DNA of 64,000 nt, from positions 100,358 through 164,357 of the forward strand of contig NZ_JALQCW010000006.1 in the NCBI RefSeq assembly GCF_023241715.1. The letters are read 5' to 3'. A program made the translations under genes and the position numbers. Below, in pieces: positions 28,973 to 38,709 of the stretch. Origin of the DNA: Pseudomonas morbosilactucae (GTDB lineage Bacteria > Pseudomonadota > Gammaproteobacteria > Pseudomonadales > Pseudomonadaceae). The notes under the pieces are model-generated. The model searched no databases, had not been told where the DNA came from, and was given only the letters and a program-made list of their open reading frames with translations. The first letter of the stretch is position 1; each line of letters starts with the position of its first letter.

Positions 28973-30574
28973 ATGGAAAGAATCACGTTCAAACCCTGGC
29001 TGCTCGCCGCCGGCCTGCTGGCCTGTGCGCCCATGGCGCAGGCCGCATCGACCCTGGTCTATTGCTCGGAAGCCAGCCCGGCCGGCTTCGACCCCAGCCA
29101 GTACACCAGCGGCACCGACTTCGATGCCTCGGCCGAAACCGTGTTCAACCGCCTGACCCAGTTCAAGCGTGGTGGCAGCGAAGTCGAGCCCGGCCTGGCC
29201 ACCTCCTGGGACGTGTCCAAGGACGGCCTGAGCTACACCTTCCACCTGCGCCAGGGTGTGAAGTTTCACAGCACCGACTACTTCAAGCCCAGCCGCGAAT
29301 TCAACGCCGACGACGTGGTGTTCACGTTCCAGCGTCTGCTGGACCCGCAAAGCCCGTTCCGCCAGGCGTACCCGTCCGAGTCGCCGTACTTCACCGACAT
29401 GGGCCTGAACACCACGATCAAGAGCGTCGATAAAGTCGACGAACACAGCGTGCGTTTCAGCCTGAACAACGTCGATGCCGCGTTTATCCAGAACCTGGCC
29501 ATGAGCTTCGCCTCGATCCAGTCCGCCGAATACGCTGCCCAGTTGCTCAAGCAGGGCAAGGCCGCAGACATCAACCAGAAGCCGATCGGCACCGGCCCCT
29601 TTGTGTTCAAGCGTTACCAGAAGGACGCGCAGATCCGCTACAGCGCCAACCCGGACTACTGGAAACCCGAGGACGTGAAGATCGACAACCTGATCTTCGC
29701 CATCACCCCAGATGCCGCCGCGCGCTTGCAGAAGCTCAAGGCCGGCGAATGCCAGGTCAGTGGCTACCCACGCCCGGCCGACATTGAAGTGATGGAAAAA
29801 GACCCCAACCTGACGGTGCTCAAGCAGCCGGGCTTCAACCTGGGTTTTCTCGCCTACAACGTGACCCACGCGCCGCTGGATCAGCTCAAGGTGCGCCAGG
29901 CCCTGGACATGGCCATCGACAAGCCGGCCATTATCAAGGCGGTGTACCAGAGCGCCGGGCAGTTGGCACAGAACGCCCTGCCACCGGGCCAGTGGTCATT
30001 CGACCCGAGCATCAAGGACGCGCCCCACGATCCGGAAAAGGCCAAGGCCCTGCTCAAGGAAGCCGGTGTAGCGCCCGGCACCACCCTCAACCTGTGGGCC
30101 ATGACCGTGCAGCGCGCCTCCAACCCCAACGCGCGCATGTCGGCCCAGATGATCCAGCAGGACTGGGCCAAGATCGGGATCAAGGCCAACATCGTCAGCT
30201 ATGAATGGGGCGAGTACATCAAGCGCGCCAAGAACGGCGAGCACGACGTGATGATCTACGGCTGGACCGGTGACAACGGTGACCCAGACAACTGGCTGGG
30301 CGTGCTCTACAGCTGCGGCGCGGTCAAAGGCAGCAACTACGCCAAATGGTGTGACCCGGCCTACGATCAACTGATACAGAAGGCCAAAGTCAGCAACGAC
30401 CGTGATGAGCGAACCAAGCTCTACCAGCAGGCTCAGCAGATTCTCAAGCAGCAAGTGCCAATCACGCCGATTGCCAACTCCACGGTATTCCAGCCTCTGC
30501 GCAAAGAGGTTCAGGACTTCAAGATCAGCCCGTTCGGCCTCACGCCCTTCTACGGCGTCAGCCTGAAAAAGTAA
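28973..30574 (+). CDS. dipeptide ABC transporter substrate-binding protein, first dppA paralogue
   Basis: A 533-residue periplasmic peptide-binding protein (SBP family 5). The signal peptide covers about residues 1-24 (WLLAAGLLACAPMAQAA). The mature start LVYCSEASPAGFDPSQYTSG is the DppA signature. Later family blocks include NADDVVFTFQRLLDP, KPIGTGPFVFKRYQKDA and YEWGEYIKRAKNGEHD with TGDNGDPDNW. It should deliver di- or tripeptides to the DppBCDF permease encoded downstream. It is the first of four paralogues in this locus, about 70% identical to the second by eye, and has its own downstream hairpin. Confidence 0.93.
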   Translation: MERITFKPWLLAAGLLACAPMAQAASTLVYCSEASPAGFDPSQYTSGTDFDASAETVFNRLTQFKRGGSEVEPGLATSWDVSKDGLSYTFHLRQGVKFHSTDYFKPSREFNADDVVFTFQRLLDPQSPFRQAYPSESPYFTDMGLNTTIKSVDKVDEHSVRFSLNNVDAAFIQNLAMSFASIQSAEYAAQLLKQGKAADINQKPIGTGPFVFKRYQKDAQIRYSANPDYWKPEDVKIDNLIFAITPDAAARLQKLKAGECQVSGYPRPADIEVMEKDPNLTVLKQPGFNLGFLAYNVTHAPLDQLKVRQALDMAIDKPAIIKAVYQSAGQLAQNALPPGQWSFDPSIKDAPHDPEKAKALLKEAGVAPGTTLNLWAMTVQRASNPNARMSAQMIQQDWAKIGIKANIVSYEWGEYIKRAKNGEHDVMIYGWTGDNGDPDNWLGVLYSCGAVKGSNYAKWCDPAYDQLIQKAKVSNDRDERTKLYQQAQQILKQQVPITPIANSTVFQPLRKEVQDFKISPFGLTPFYGVSLKK

Positions 30575-30586
30575 CACTCAAGCCCC

Positions 30587-30613
30587 AACCGGGTGCGCCA
30601 AATGCACCCGGTT
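30587..30613 (+). terminator. hairpin after the first dppA paralogue
   Basis: AACCGGGTGC and GCACCCGGTT form a perfect 10-bp stem with a 7-base loop, 12 bases past the stop codon. No T run follows, so partial termination or 3' stabilisation is likely. Confidence 0.65.
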
Positions 30614-30835
30614 GTCCCACCCCAGTGCAGCAATTGCATCGAAAAACCCGCTCGCAAACGATCAAATGCGTCAGAAGTTACACATATGCGACATTCCTGT
30701 ACGTTCGTACCATTCTTTAAGACTTGCGGTCATAGCACGTCTTGCAATGGGTACGGGCCCTGCATAAGTATCTTCAGGGTCGACTCACGAGGTCGCACTC
30801 TCATTCCAAAAATGACAACAAATCATGAGGCCAAC
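30614..30835 (+). promoter_or_regulatory. leader/promoter region of the second dppA paralogue
   Basis: These 222 bases are AT-richer than the flanking genes and hold no gene I can support. Positions 30719-30743 form an imperfect inverted repeat (AAGAC-T-TGC, 7-base loop, GCA-C-GTCTT) that could be an operator or leader stem. GAGG precedes the ATG at 30836 by 6 bases. A separate promoter here would let this paralogue be expressed apart from the first. Confidence 0.45.
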
Positions 30836-32461
30836 ATGCTTAAACACGCGGTCATTCCGTTCCTAGTCGGCGCCGGCTTGCTTGCCAGCGCACCCTTCGC
30901 CCACGCAGCGGGCAACCTGGTGTACTGCTCCGAGGGCAGCCCCGCCGGTTTCGACCCTGGCCAGTACACCACCGGCACTGACTTCGACGCGGCCGCTGAA
31001 ACGGTCTACAACCGGCTGGCGGAATTCCAGCGCGGCGCCACCAACGTCATCCCCGGTCTGGCGACCAGTTGGGACATCTCCGATGACGGCCTGACCTACA
31101 CCTTCCACCTGCGCGACGGCGTGAAATTCCACACCACCCCGTACTTCAAGCCGAGCCGTGAATTCAACGCCGACGACGTGCTGTTCACCTTCAACCGCAT
31201 GCTCGACAAAGACATGCCGTTCCGTAAGGCCTACCCCACCGAGTTCCCGTACTTCACCGACATGGGCATGGACAGCAACATCACCCAGGTCGAGAAAATC
31301 GACGACAAGACCGTCAAGTTCCACCTGAAAACCGTGGACGCGGCCTTTATCCAGAACATCGCCATGAGCTTCGCCTCGATCCAGTCCGCCGAATACGCCG
31401 CGCAACTGCTCAAGGAAGGCAAACCTGCCGACCTCAACCAGAAGCCGATCGGCACCGGCCCGTTCGTGTTCAAGAGCTACCAGAAAGACTCCAACATCCG
31501 CTTCAGCGGCAACAAGGACTACTGGAAGCCTGATGACGTGAAGATCGACAACCTGATCTTCGCCATCACCACCGACGCCTCGGTGCGCATGCAGAAGCTG
31601 AAGAAAAACGAATGCCAGGTCACCGTCTATCCACGCCCGGCGGACATCAAGCCGCTCAAGGAAGACAGCAACCTGAAGATGCCTGACCAGGCCGGTTTCA
31701 ACCTCGGCTACATCGCCTACAACGTGATGGACAAGATCAAGGGCAGCGACCAGCCCAACCCCATGGCCCAGCTCAAAGTCCGCCAGGCCCTGGACATGGC
31801 GGTGAACAAGCCGCAGATCATCGAGGCCGTTTACCAGGGCGCCGGGCAACTGGCGGTCAACGCCATGCCGCCGACCCAATGGTCCTACGACACCAGCATC
31901 AAGGACGTGCCCTACGACCCCGAAAAAGCCAAGGCCCTGCTCAAGGAAGCCGGCATCAAGGAAGGCACCGAAATTACCCTGTGGGCCATGCCGGTCCAGC
32001 GCCCCTACAACCCCAACGCCAAGCTGATGGCCGAAATGATCCAGTCCGACTGGGCCAAGATCGGCATCAAGGCCAAGATCGTCAGCTACGAATGGGGCGA
32101 GTACATCAAGCGTTCCAAGGCCGGTGAAAACGGCGCCATGCTGATTGGCTGGAGCGGCGACAACGGTGACCCCGACAACTGGCTGGGCACCCTGTTCGGT
32201 TGCGACGCCATGAACGGCAACAACTTCTCCAAGTGGTGCAACGCCGACTACGACAAGTTGATCAAGGCCGCCAAGGCCACGCCGGACCAGGCCAAGCGCA
32301 CCGAGTTGTACAAGCAGGCGCAACACCTCCTCAAGGAACAGGTCCCCCTGACCCCCATCGCTCACTCGACGGTGTATCAACCCATGCGCAACACCGTACA
32401 GGACTTCAAGATCAGCCCCTTTGGCTTGAATTCCTTCTACGGCGTCAGCGTCAGCAAGTAG
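30836..32461 (+). CDS. dipeptide ABC transporter substrate-binding protein, second dppA paralogue
   Basis: A 541-residue SBP family 5 protein with a signal peptide (AVIPFLVGAGLLASAPFAHAA, cut near residue 24) and the mature start LVYCSEGSPAGFDPGQYTTG. It shares long near-identical blocks with the first paralogue, for example IAMSFASIQSAEYAAQLLK and LNQKPIGTGPFVFKSYQKD. Of the four it most resembles the main DppA of other pseudomonads. A longer frame runs back to 30593, but the ATG at 30836 starts directly at the signal peptide and has GAGG upstream. It is followed by a strong hairpin. Confidence 0.93.
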   Translation: MLKHAVIPFLVGAGLLASAPFAHAAGNLVYCSEGSPAGFDPGQYTTGTDFDAAAETVYNRLAEFQRGATNVIPGLATSWDISDDGLTYTFHLRDGVKFHTTPYFKPSREFNADDVLFTFNRMLDKDMPFRKAYPTEFPYFTDMGMDSNITQVEKIDDKTVKFHLKTVDAAFIQNIAMSFASIQSAEYAAQLLKEGKPADLNQKPIGTGPFVFKSYQKDSNIRFSGNKDYWKPDDVKIDNLIFAITTDASVRMQKLKKNECQVTVYPRPADIKPLKEDSNLKMPDQAGFNLGYIAYNVMDKIKGSDQPNPMAQLKVRQALDMAVNKPQIIEAVYQGAGQLAVNAMPPTQWSYDTSIKDVPYDPEKAKALLKEAGIKEGTEITLWAMPVQRPYNPNAKLMAEMIQSDWAKIGIKAKIVSYEWGEYIKRSKAGENGAMLIGWSGDNGDPDNWLGTLFGCDAMNGNNFSKWCNADYDKLIKAAKATPDQAKRTELYKQAQHLLKEQVPLTPIAHSTVYQPMRNTVQDFKISPFGLNSFYGVSVSK

Positions 32462-32468
32462 GATCCGG

Positions 32469-32498
32469 CCGCGACGGCGTCATCTGACGTCGTCGCGG
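32469..32498 (+). terminator. 14-bp hairpin after the second dppA paralogue
   Basis: CCGCGACGGCGTCA pairs with TGACGTCGTCGCGG (one G-T wobble) around a 2-base centre, starting 8 bases after the stop. There is no T run; it may cap the 3' end. The next 267 bases to the third paralogue contain no gene I can recognise. Confidence 0.6.
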
Positions 32499-32765
32499 TG
32501 CTATCCGCCAGGCTCAAGGGCACGACCGACATCAGCGCATCTCCGGCAACGGGGTTGCAGCTGAATATTCAGGCGTTTCCTACAAGCCTTTCAGGCTCCA
32601 TGCATTTACTCCGCGCTTTACGGTCTCTACCGTCATGGCCTGGCAGTCCTGCATCCGCGGTCTAGCACTTGCGGCAATCAATGGCTTGGAAGCCATGGGC
32701 AGTTGTCGCTCCCTGGAGGGAGCGAACCCCCATGGCTCAACACACGAGAAAGGAGCAGGACCGTG

Positions 32766-34360
32766 ATGCGTCATTTCTTGGTTTTATCCGCAGTGCTGGG
32801 CAGCAGCCTGCTCGCCGGCGCCGCCCAGGCCGCGCCCAAGAGCCTGGTGTTTTGTTCCGAAGGTAGCCCGGCCGGCTTCGACACCGCGCAATACACCACC
32901 GCCACCGACAACGACGCGGCCGAGCCGCTGTACAACCGCCTGGCCGAATTTGAAAAAGGCGCCACCCAGGTGGTCCCCGGCCTCGCCACACGCTGGGATA
33001 TTTCCGATGACGGCCTGACCTACACCTTTCACCTGCGCGAAGGAGTGAAGTTCCACAGCACCGCGTATTTCACCCCCAGCCGCGACTTCAACGCCGATGA
33101 CGTGCTGTTCACCTTCAACCGCATGCTCGACCCCGAGCAGCCCTTCCGCCGGGCCTACCCGACCGAGTTTCCCTACTTCAACGGCATGAGCCTGAACAAG
33201 AACATCGCCAAGGTCGAGAAGACCGGGCCCATGACCGTGGTCATGACCCTGAACTCGGTGGACGCCGCCTTTATCCAGAACATCGCCATGAGTTTCGCCG
33301 CCATCCTCTCCGCCGAGTACGCCGAGCAACTGCTCAAGGCCGGTAAGCCCAGTGAGATCAACCAGAAGCCCATCGGCACCGGGCCGTTCGTGTTCCAGCG
33401 TTACCAGAAAGACGCGCAAATCCGTTACACCGCCAACAAACACTACTGGGACCCAAGCCGGGTCAAGCTCGACAACCTGATCTTCGCCATCAACACCGAC
33501 CCCTCGGTGCGCGTGCAAAAGCTCAAGGCCGGCGAGTGCCAGGTCACCCTGCACCCGCGCCCCGCCGACATCGAGGCGCTGAAAAACGACCCGAAACTGC
33601 AACTGATCGAAAAGCCCGGGTTCAACCTCGGCTACATCGCCTACAACGTGCGGCACAAACCCTTCGATCAACTCGAAGTACGCCAGGCCCTGGACATGGC
33701 GGTGAACAAACCGAGCATCCTCAACGCCGTGTACCAGGGGGCCGGGCAACTGGCGACGAACGCCATGCCGCCCACCCAATGGTCCTACGATCCAAGCATC
33801 AAGGACGCCGCCTACAACCCGGAAAAAGCCCGTGAGCTGCTCAAGGCGCCGGGGTCAAGGAAGGCACCGAAATCACCCTCTGGGCCATGCCCGTGCAGCG
33901 TCCGTACAACCCCAACGCCAAGCTGATGGCCGAGATGCTGCAGTCGGACTGGGGGAAAATCGGCCTCAAGGTAAAAATCGTCAGCTATGAATGGGGCGAG
34001 TACATCAAGCGCACCAAGAATGGCGAGCACGACATCAGCCTGATCGGCTGGACCGGTGACAACGGCGATCCGGATAACTGGCTCGGCACCCTCTACAGCT
34101 GCGACGCCATTGGCGGCAACAACTATTCGATGTGGTGCAACCCGGCCTACGACGCACTGATCAAACGGGCCAAGGTGATCACCGACCGCGAGCAACGCAG
34201 CCTGCTTTACCAACAGGCCCAGCAATTGCTCAAGCAGCAAGTGCCGATCACGCCGATTGCCCACTCCACGGTCAGCCAGCCATTGAGCGCCAAAGTCGAA
34301 GGTTTCAAAGTCAGCCCCTTCGGCCGCAACGTCTTCTCCGGCGTCAGCCTGGCCCCATAA
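32766..34360 (+). CDS. dipeptide ABC transporter substrate-binding protein, third dppA paralogue, frameshifted
   Basis: An SBP family 5 protein like its neighbours: signal peptide (FLVLSAVLGSSLLAGAAQAA), mature start LVFCSEGSPAGFDTAQYTTA and KPIGTGPFVFQRYQKDAQ. The frame is broken near 33846-33848. Codons up to EKARELLK read in one frame, and from 33848 the next frame gives AGVKEGTEITLWAMPVQRPY to the stop at 34360. One missing base (for example AAG GAG GCC read as AAG GCG CC) explains it; the repaired protein would be 531 residues. The start is ATG 32766 or GTG 32763, with AAGGAG upstream. Everything else looks intact, so either a sequencing error or a very recent loss. Confidence 0.88.
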
Positions 34361-34532
34361 CCCCTGAAGCAAAACCCTGGGGGCGCTTGTCGCCCTCACG
34401 CTGGCGCTTTGCCTGGATTTGGCCTTGGCGCCATAGGCAAACGTTTGCACCAACCTGAATGAGTTCCACACCCATAGCCGGTTCAAGCAAAAAAGGCCGG
34501 CAGATAAAAAAAGAAACCCAAGGAGCTACAGC

Positions 34533-35942
34533 ATGAAACCGAATCACAGCACGCTACTCGTCCTGGCGATCAGCAGCCTCAGCGCCGCCGCCCATGCCGA
34601 AAGCGTCAGCCAGGTATTCGTTCCGACCCAGTTGAACAGCAGCAATGCCCAGGCCGAGGCCCAGGGTTTTATCGACGGCCAGAGCCTGTCGGGCAGCACG
34701 CGCAACTGGTACTCCAACGAGGTTCTCCAGCGCGGTGCCCGCTACGAATATAAAAAACACGGCGAGACCCGCACCTCGTCGCGGCGGATCAACTGGGTCC
34801 AGGGCACCATCCTCAACTACAGCTCAGGGTTTACCCAGGGCACCGTGGGCCTGAGCACCGAAGTCGCGGCCTACAACGCCGTTGCCCTGGACCGCAGCCG
34901 CAAGGACATTGCCGGCGGTTCCAACCGCACCCTGGCCCACACCAACGGCGATGCCGTGGACCAGTGGAGCAAGCTGGGCCTGGCCAACGTCAAGGCGCGG
35001 ATCTCCAACACCACCCTGACCGCCGGGCGCCAGAACTTCAGCACGCCGATTGTCGACGTCATTGGCAACCGTCCGCTGCCGTCGAGTTTTGAAGGGGTGA
35101 GCCTGCACAGCGAAGAGTTCAACAACCTGTCGTTCGACCTCGGCACCTTCGATCGCGTGTCACCACGCAGCGAGCAGAGCCTGTCGAAGTTCCGCAGCGA
35201 ATACAGCGTCAACAGCAAGATCGAAACCGACCACGTCAACATCGCCGGCCTTAACTACCAGCCGCTCAAGAGCCTGAAAACCAGCCTCTACGCCACCCAG
35301 GTCGAAGACTTCTGGAACCAGTACTACGTCGGCGCCACTCACCAATTGGGCGACAGCTCGGTGCTGAGCCTGACCACCGGCCTGAACTACTACAAGACCG
35401 TCGACACCGGCAAAAAAGCCATGGGCGAGATCGACAACGACACCTTCTCGCTTTCACTGGGGCTGACCCATCAGGCCCACAGCCTGACCTTCTCCTACCA
35501 GGAAGTGGCCGGTAACGAGTACTTCGACTACCTGCACGAAACCAACGGCATCTACCTGGCCAACTCCCTGCTGTCGGACTTCAACGGCCCGAACGAGAAA
35601 TCCTTGCAGATCGCCTACGGCCTGAACATGGCCGAATACGGAATACCCGGCCTGAAATTCAACCTCTACCAGGCTCGCGGCTGGGGCATCGACGGGACCC
35701 ACTACAACGGCACCGCCTACAGCGGGGTCAAGGCAGACGGCACGGTGTTTGGCGTGCGCACCATGGACGGCGAAAGCCACTACGAATACGGCATCGGCGC
35801 CTCCTACGCGGTGCAGAGCGGGCCGCTGAAGGACACCGCGATCCGCGCCACCTACACCACCCACCGGGCCAGCGAAAACCAGGCTGACGGCAGCATCAAC
35901 GAGTTCCGCATGGTGACCACCATTCCATTCAACATTCTCTAA
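34533..35942 (+). CDS. opdP: OprD-family outer-membrane porin, OpdP-like
   Basis: A 469-residue OprD-family porin, an 18-stranded monomeric channel for small organic substrates. Signal peptide residues 1-22 end AAHAES. Family landmarks are SSNAQAEAQGFIDGQSLSGSTRNWY, RRINWVQGTILNYSSGFTQGTVGL and GRQNFSTPIVDVIGNRPLPSSFEG, ending with an aromatic C-terminal strand closing in FNIL. In P. aeruginosa the porin in this dpp context is OpdP, which takes up Gly-Glu and other dipeptides; the symbol is given on resemblance plus context. AAGGAG precedes the ATG. It is followed by a perfect 10-bp hairpin. Confidence 0.88.
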   Translation: MKPNHSTLLVLAISSLSAAAHAESVSQVFVPTQLNSSNAQAEAQGFIDGQSLSGSTRNWYSNEVLQRGARYEYKKHGETRTSSRRINWVQGTILNYSSGFTQGTVGLSTEVAAYNAVALDRSRKDIAGGSNRTLAHTNGDAVDQWSKLGLANVKARISNTTLTAGRQNFSTPIVDVIGNRPLPSSFEGVSLHSEEFNNLSFDLGTFDRVSPRSEQSLSKFRSEYSVNSKIETDHVNIAGLNYQPLKSLKTSLYATQVEDFWNQYYVGATHQLGDSSVLSLTTGLNYYKTVDTGKKAMGEIDNDTFSLSLGLTHQAHSLTFSYQEVAGNEYFDYLHETNGIYLANSLLSDFNGPNEKSLQIAYGLNMAEYGIPGLKFNLYQARGWGIDGTHYNGTAYSGVKADGTVFGVRTMDGESHYEYGIGASYAVQSGPLKDTAIRATYTTHRASENQADGSINEFRMVTTIPFNIL

Positions 35943-35955
35943 CGCGGCAGTGGCC

Positions 35956-35980
35956 TGGCGGGCCCATGACGGGCCCGCCA
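35956..35980 (+). terminator. hairpin between the porin and the fourth dppA paralogue
   Basis: TGGCGGGCCC and GGGCCCGCCA form a perfect 10-bp stem with a 5-base loop, 13 bases after the porin stop. Without a T run it may only attenuate, letting abundant porin mRNA and scarcer transporter mRNA come from one promoter. Confidence 0.6.
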
Positions 35981-36020
35981 TTGCAGCTAATCTGCTTCCA
36001 TTGATGGCAGAGGGTTTTCC

Positions 36021-37616
36021 ATGAACGTGCATCCCTTGAAAACGGCAATTGCCGCCGCATTGCTGAGCATCGCCGCCGGTGTGTCGGCCAAGCCCCTGGT
36101 GGTCTGCAGCGAAGCCAGCCCGGAAGGCTTCGATATGGTCCAGTACAGCACCGCCGTCACCGGCGACGCCGTGTCGGAAACCATCTTCAACCGCCTGGTG
36201 GGCTTCAAGCCCGGCACCACGGACATCGAACCATCCCTGGCCGAATCCTGGGACATCAGCCCGGACGGCCTGACCTACACCTTCCACCTGCGCCAGGACG
36301 TCAAGTTCCACCGCACGGACTACTTCACCCCCAGCCGCCCCCTGAATGCCGACGACGTGGTCTGGAGCTTCCAGCGCCAACTGGACCCCAAACACCCCTG
36401 GCACGACAAATCCAGCGTGGGTTACCCGTATTTCGAAAGCATGGGTTTCAAGGCGCTGCTCAAAAGCGTCGAAAAAGTCGACGAACACACCGTGGCCTTT
36501 ACCCTGACCCGCCGCGAAGCACCGTTCCTGGCCGACATTGCCATGGCCTTTGCCTCGATCTACCCGGCCGAATACGCCGACCAGTTACTCAAGGCTGGCA
36601 AGACCGCCGAACTCAACAGCAAACCCATCGGCACCGGCCCCTTCGTCTTCAACCGCTACGCCAAGGACGCCCAGGTGCGCTTCAAGGCCAACCCGGACTA
36701 TTTCCTCGGCAAGCCCCCCGCCGACCCATTGATTTTTGCCATCACCACCGACAACAACGTGCGCATGCAGAAACTCAAGGCCAACGAATGCCAGATCGCC
36801 CTCTACCCCAAGCCCGATGACATTGCCGGCATCAAGGCCGACCCCAACCTCAAGGTCGATGAAATGGCGGCCATGACCACCGGCTACATCGCCATGAACA
36901 CCACCCGGCCGTTCATGAGTGACGTGCGGGTGCGCAAGGCGATCAACATCGCCTTCGACAAAGAGGCCTACATCAGCAGCCTGTATGGCCCGGACTCCGC
37001 AGTGATCGGCACCGGGCCTTACCCGCCGACCCTGCTAGGCTTCAACAATGCCCTGAAGAACCCGCCCCGGGACCTGGACAAGGCCCGCGCCCTGCTCAAG
37101 CAAGCCCAGGTGCCACCCGGCACGGTCTTGACCCTGTTTACCCGTAACGGCGGCGGGCCGACCAACCCCAATCCGTTGCTGGGGGCACAGATGATGCAGG
37201 CCGACCTGGCGAAGATCGGCCTCAAGCTGGACATCCGGGTCATGGAGTGGGGCGAGATGCTCAAGCGTGCAAAAAATGGCGAGCACGATATGGTGTCCGC
37301 CGGTTGGGCCGGCGACAACGGCGACCCAGACAACTTCCTCACGCCTAACCTGAGTTGTGAAGCGGCGAAAAACGGCGAAAACTACGCCCGCTGGTGCAAT
37401 CAGGCGTTCCAGGACTTGATCGACAAAGCCCGCACGGGCACTGAACCGGCCGCACGGGCTGCGCTCTATGAACAAGCCCAGGTGGTTTTTGACCAGGATC
37501 AACCCTGGATTCCCATGGCCTACCCGAAGTTATTCACGGCCATGCGCAAGAACGTCGAGGGCTACCACATGAGCCCCCTGACCACGAACAACTTCGCGAC
37601 CACACAAGTGAAGTGA
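36021..37616 (+). CDS. dipeptide ABC transporter substrate-binding protein, fourth dppA paralogue
   Basis: A 531-residue SBP family 5 protein, signal peptide about residues 1-23 (TAIAAALLSIAAGVSAK). The mature start LVVCSEASPEGFDMVQYSTA is DppA-like but this is the most divergent of the four; for example it has LTRREAPFLADIAMAFASIY where the others have NVDAAFIQNIAMSF, and an extended Ala/Thr-rich C-terminus. It directly precedes dppB (72 bases), so it is probably the binding protein co-transcribed with the permease. Confidence 0.92.
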   Translation: MNVHPLKTAIAAALLSIAAGVSAKPLVVCSEASPEGFDMVQYSTAVTGDAVSETIFNRLVGFKPGTTDIEPSLAESWDISPDGLTYTFHLRQDVKFHRTDYFTPSRPLNADDVVWSFQRQLDPKHPWHDKSSVGYPYFESMGFKALLKSVEKVDEHTVAFTLTRREAPFLADIAMAFASIYPAEYADQLLKAGKTAELNSKPIGTGPFVFNRYAKDAQVRFKANPDYFLGKPPADPLIFAITTDNNVRMQKLKANECQIALYPKPDDIAGIKADPNLKVDEMAAMTTGYIAMNTTRPFMSDVRVRKAINIAFDKEAYISSLYGPDSAVIGTGPYPPTLLGFNNALKNPPRDLDKARALLKQAQVPPGTVLTLFTRNGGGPTNPNPLLGAQMMQADLAKIGLKLDIRVMEWGEMLKRAKNGEHDMVSAGWAGDNGDPDNFLTPNLSCEAAKNGENYARWCNQAFQDLIDKARTGTEPAARAALYEQAQVVFDQDQPWIPMAYPKLFTAMRKNVEGYHMSPLTTNNFATTQVK

Positions 37617-37688
37617 TAAGAAACGCCCGTTGCCGTTGACCCCAACGACCACGGGCACGCCTAACCGGCTGATGAGGTACACCCAACG

Positions 37689-38699
37689 ATGTTTAGTTTT
37701 ATTGCCCGCCGTGTGGGGTTGCTGATCCCCACATTCTTCGGCATCACTTTGCTGACCTTTGCCCTGATTCGCATGATTCCCGGCGACCCCGTGGAAGTCA
37801 TGATGGGCGAGCGTCGGGTCGACCCCGAGATGCACGCCCAGGCCATGGAGCGTCTTGGCCTGAACAAGCCGTTGTACGCCCAGTACCTGGACTATATCGG
37901 CAAGCTGGCCCAGGGCGACCTGGGGGAATCCCTGCGTACCCGCACCAGTGTGTGGAGCGAGTTCACCTCGCTGTTCCCCGCGACCCTGGAACTGTCCATG
38001 GCCGCCCTGCTGTTTGCCGGGATCCTCGGGCTGCTGGCCGGGGTCATCGCCGCCTTGAAGCGCGGGTCGCTGTTCGACCATGGGGTGATGGGCATCTCCC
38101 TGACCGGGTACTCGATGCCGATCTTCTGGTGGGGCCTGATCCTGATCATGTTCTTCTCCGTCAGCCTGGGCTGGACCCCCGTCTCCGGTCGCATCGACCT
38201 GCTTTATGACATCGAGCCCAAGACCGGTTTCATGCTGATCGACACCCTGCTCGCCGACGAGCCCGGCGCCTTCCTCGACGCCCTGCATCACCTGATCCTG
38301 CCGGCCATCGTCCTGGGCACCATTCCCCTGGCGGTGATCGCCCGCATGACCCGCTCGTCGATGCTCGAAGTGCTGCGTGAAGACTACATCCGCACCGCCC
38401 GCGCCAAAGGCATGTCGCCGGCCCGGGTGGTGTTCGTCCACGGCCTGCGCAACGCGCTGATTCCGGTGCTGACGGTGGTCGGCCTGCAAGTCGGCACCCT
38501 GCTGGCCGGCGCCGTGCTGACCGAAACCATCTTCTCCTGGCCCGGCATCGGCAAATGGCTGATCGAAGCCATCGGCGCCCGGGATTACCCGGTGGTACAG
38601 AACGGCATCCTGCTGATCGCCTGCCTGGTGATCCTGGTCAACTTCGTGGTGGACATCCTCTACGGCTTTGCCAACCCACGCATCCGTCATCAGCGCTGA
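37689..38699 (+). CDS. dppB: dipeptide ABC transporter permease DppB
   Basis: A 336-residue inner-membrane permease of the OppB/DppB type: N-terminal membrane helix (VGLLIPTFFGITLLTFALIRMIPGDP), then five more segments. The EAA loop that contacts the ATPases is EDYIRTARAKGMSPARVVFVHGLRNALIPV. The long periplasmic stretch between the first two helices (about 30-100) is normal for this subunit. It pairs with DppC, 10 bases downstream. Confidence 0.96.
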   Translation: MFSFIARRVGLLIPTFFGITLLTFALIRMIPGDPVEVMMGERRVDPEMHAQAMERLGLNKPLYAQYLDYIGKLAQGDLGESLRTRTSVWSEFTSLFPATLELSMAALLFAGILGLLAGVIAALKRGSLFDHGVMGISLTGYSMPIFWWGLILIMFFSVSLGWTPVSGRIDLLYDIEPKTGFMLIDTLLADEPGAFLDALHHLILPAIVLGTIPLAVIARMTRSSMLEVLREDYIRTARAKGMSPARVVFVHGLRNALIPVLTVVGLQVGTLLAGAVLTETIFSWPGIGKWLIEAIGARDYPVVQNGILLIACLVILVNFVVDILYGFANPRIRHQR

Positions 38700-38709
38700 G
38701 ATCAAGACC

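Noticed and set aside
30719..30750. Sigma-54 promoter before the second dppA paralogue
   Set aside because: TAGCACG and TTGCA are present but two bases too close together for the fixed -24/-12 spacing.
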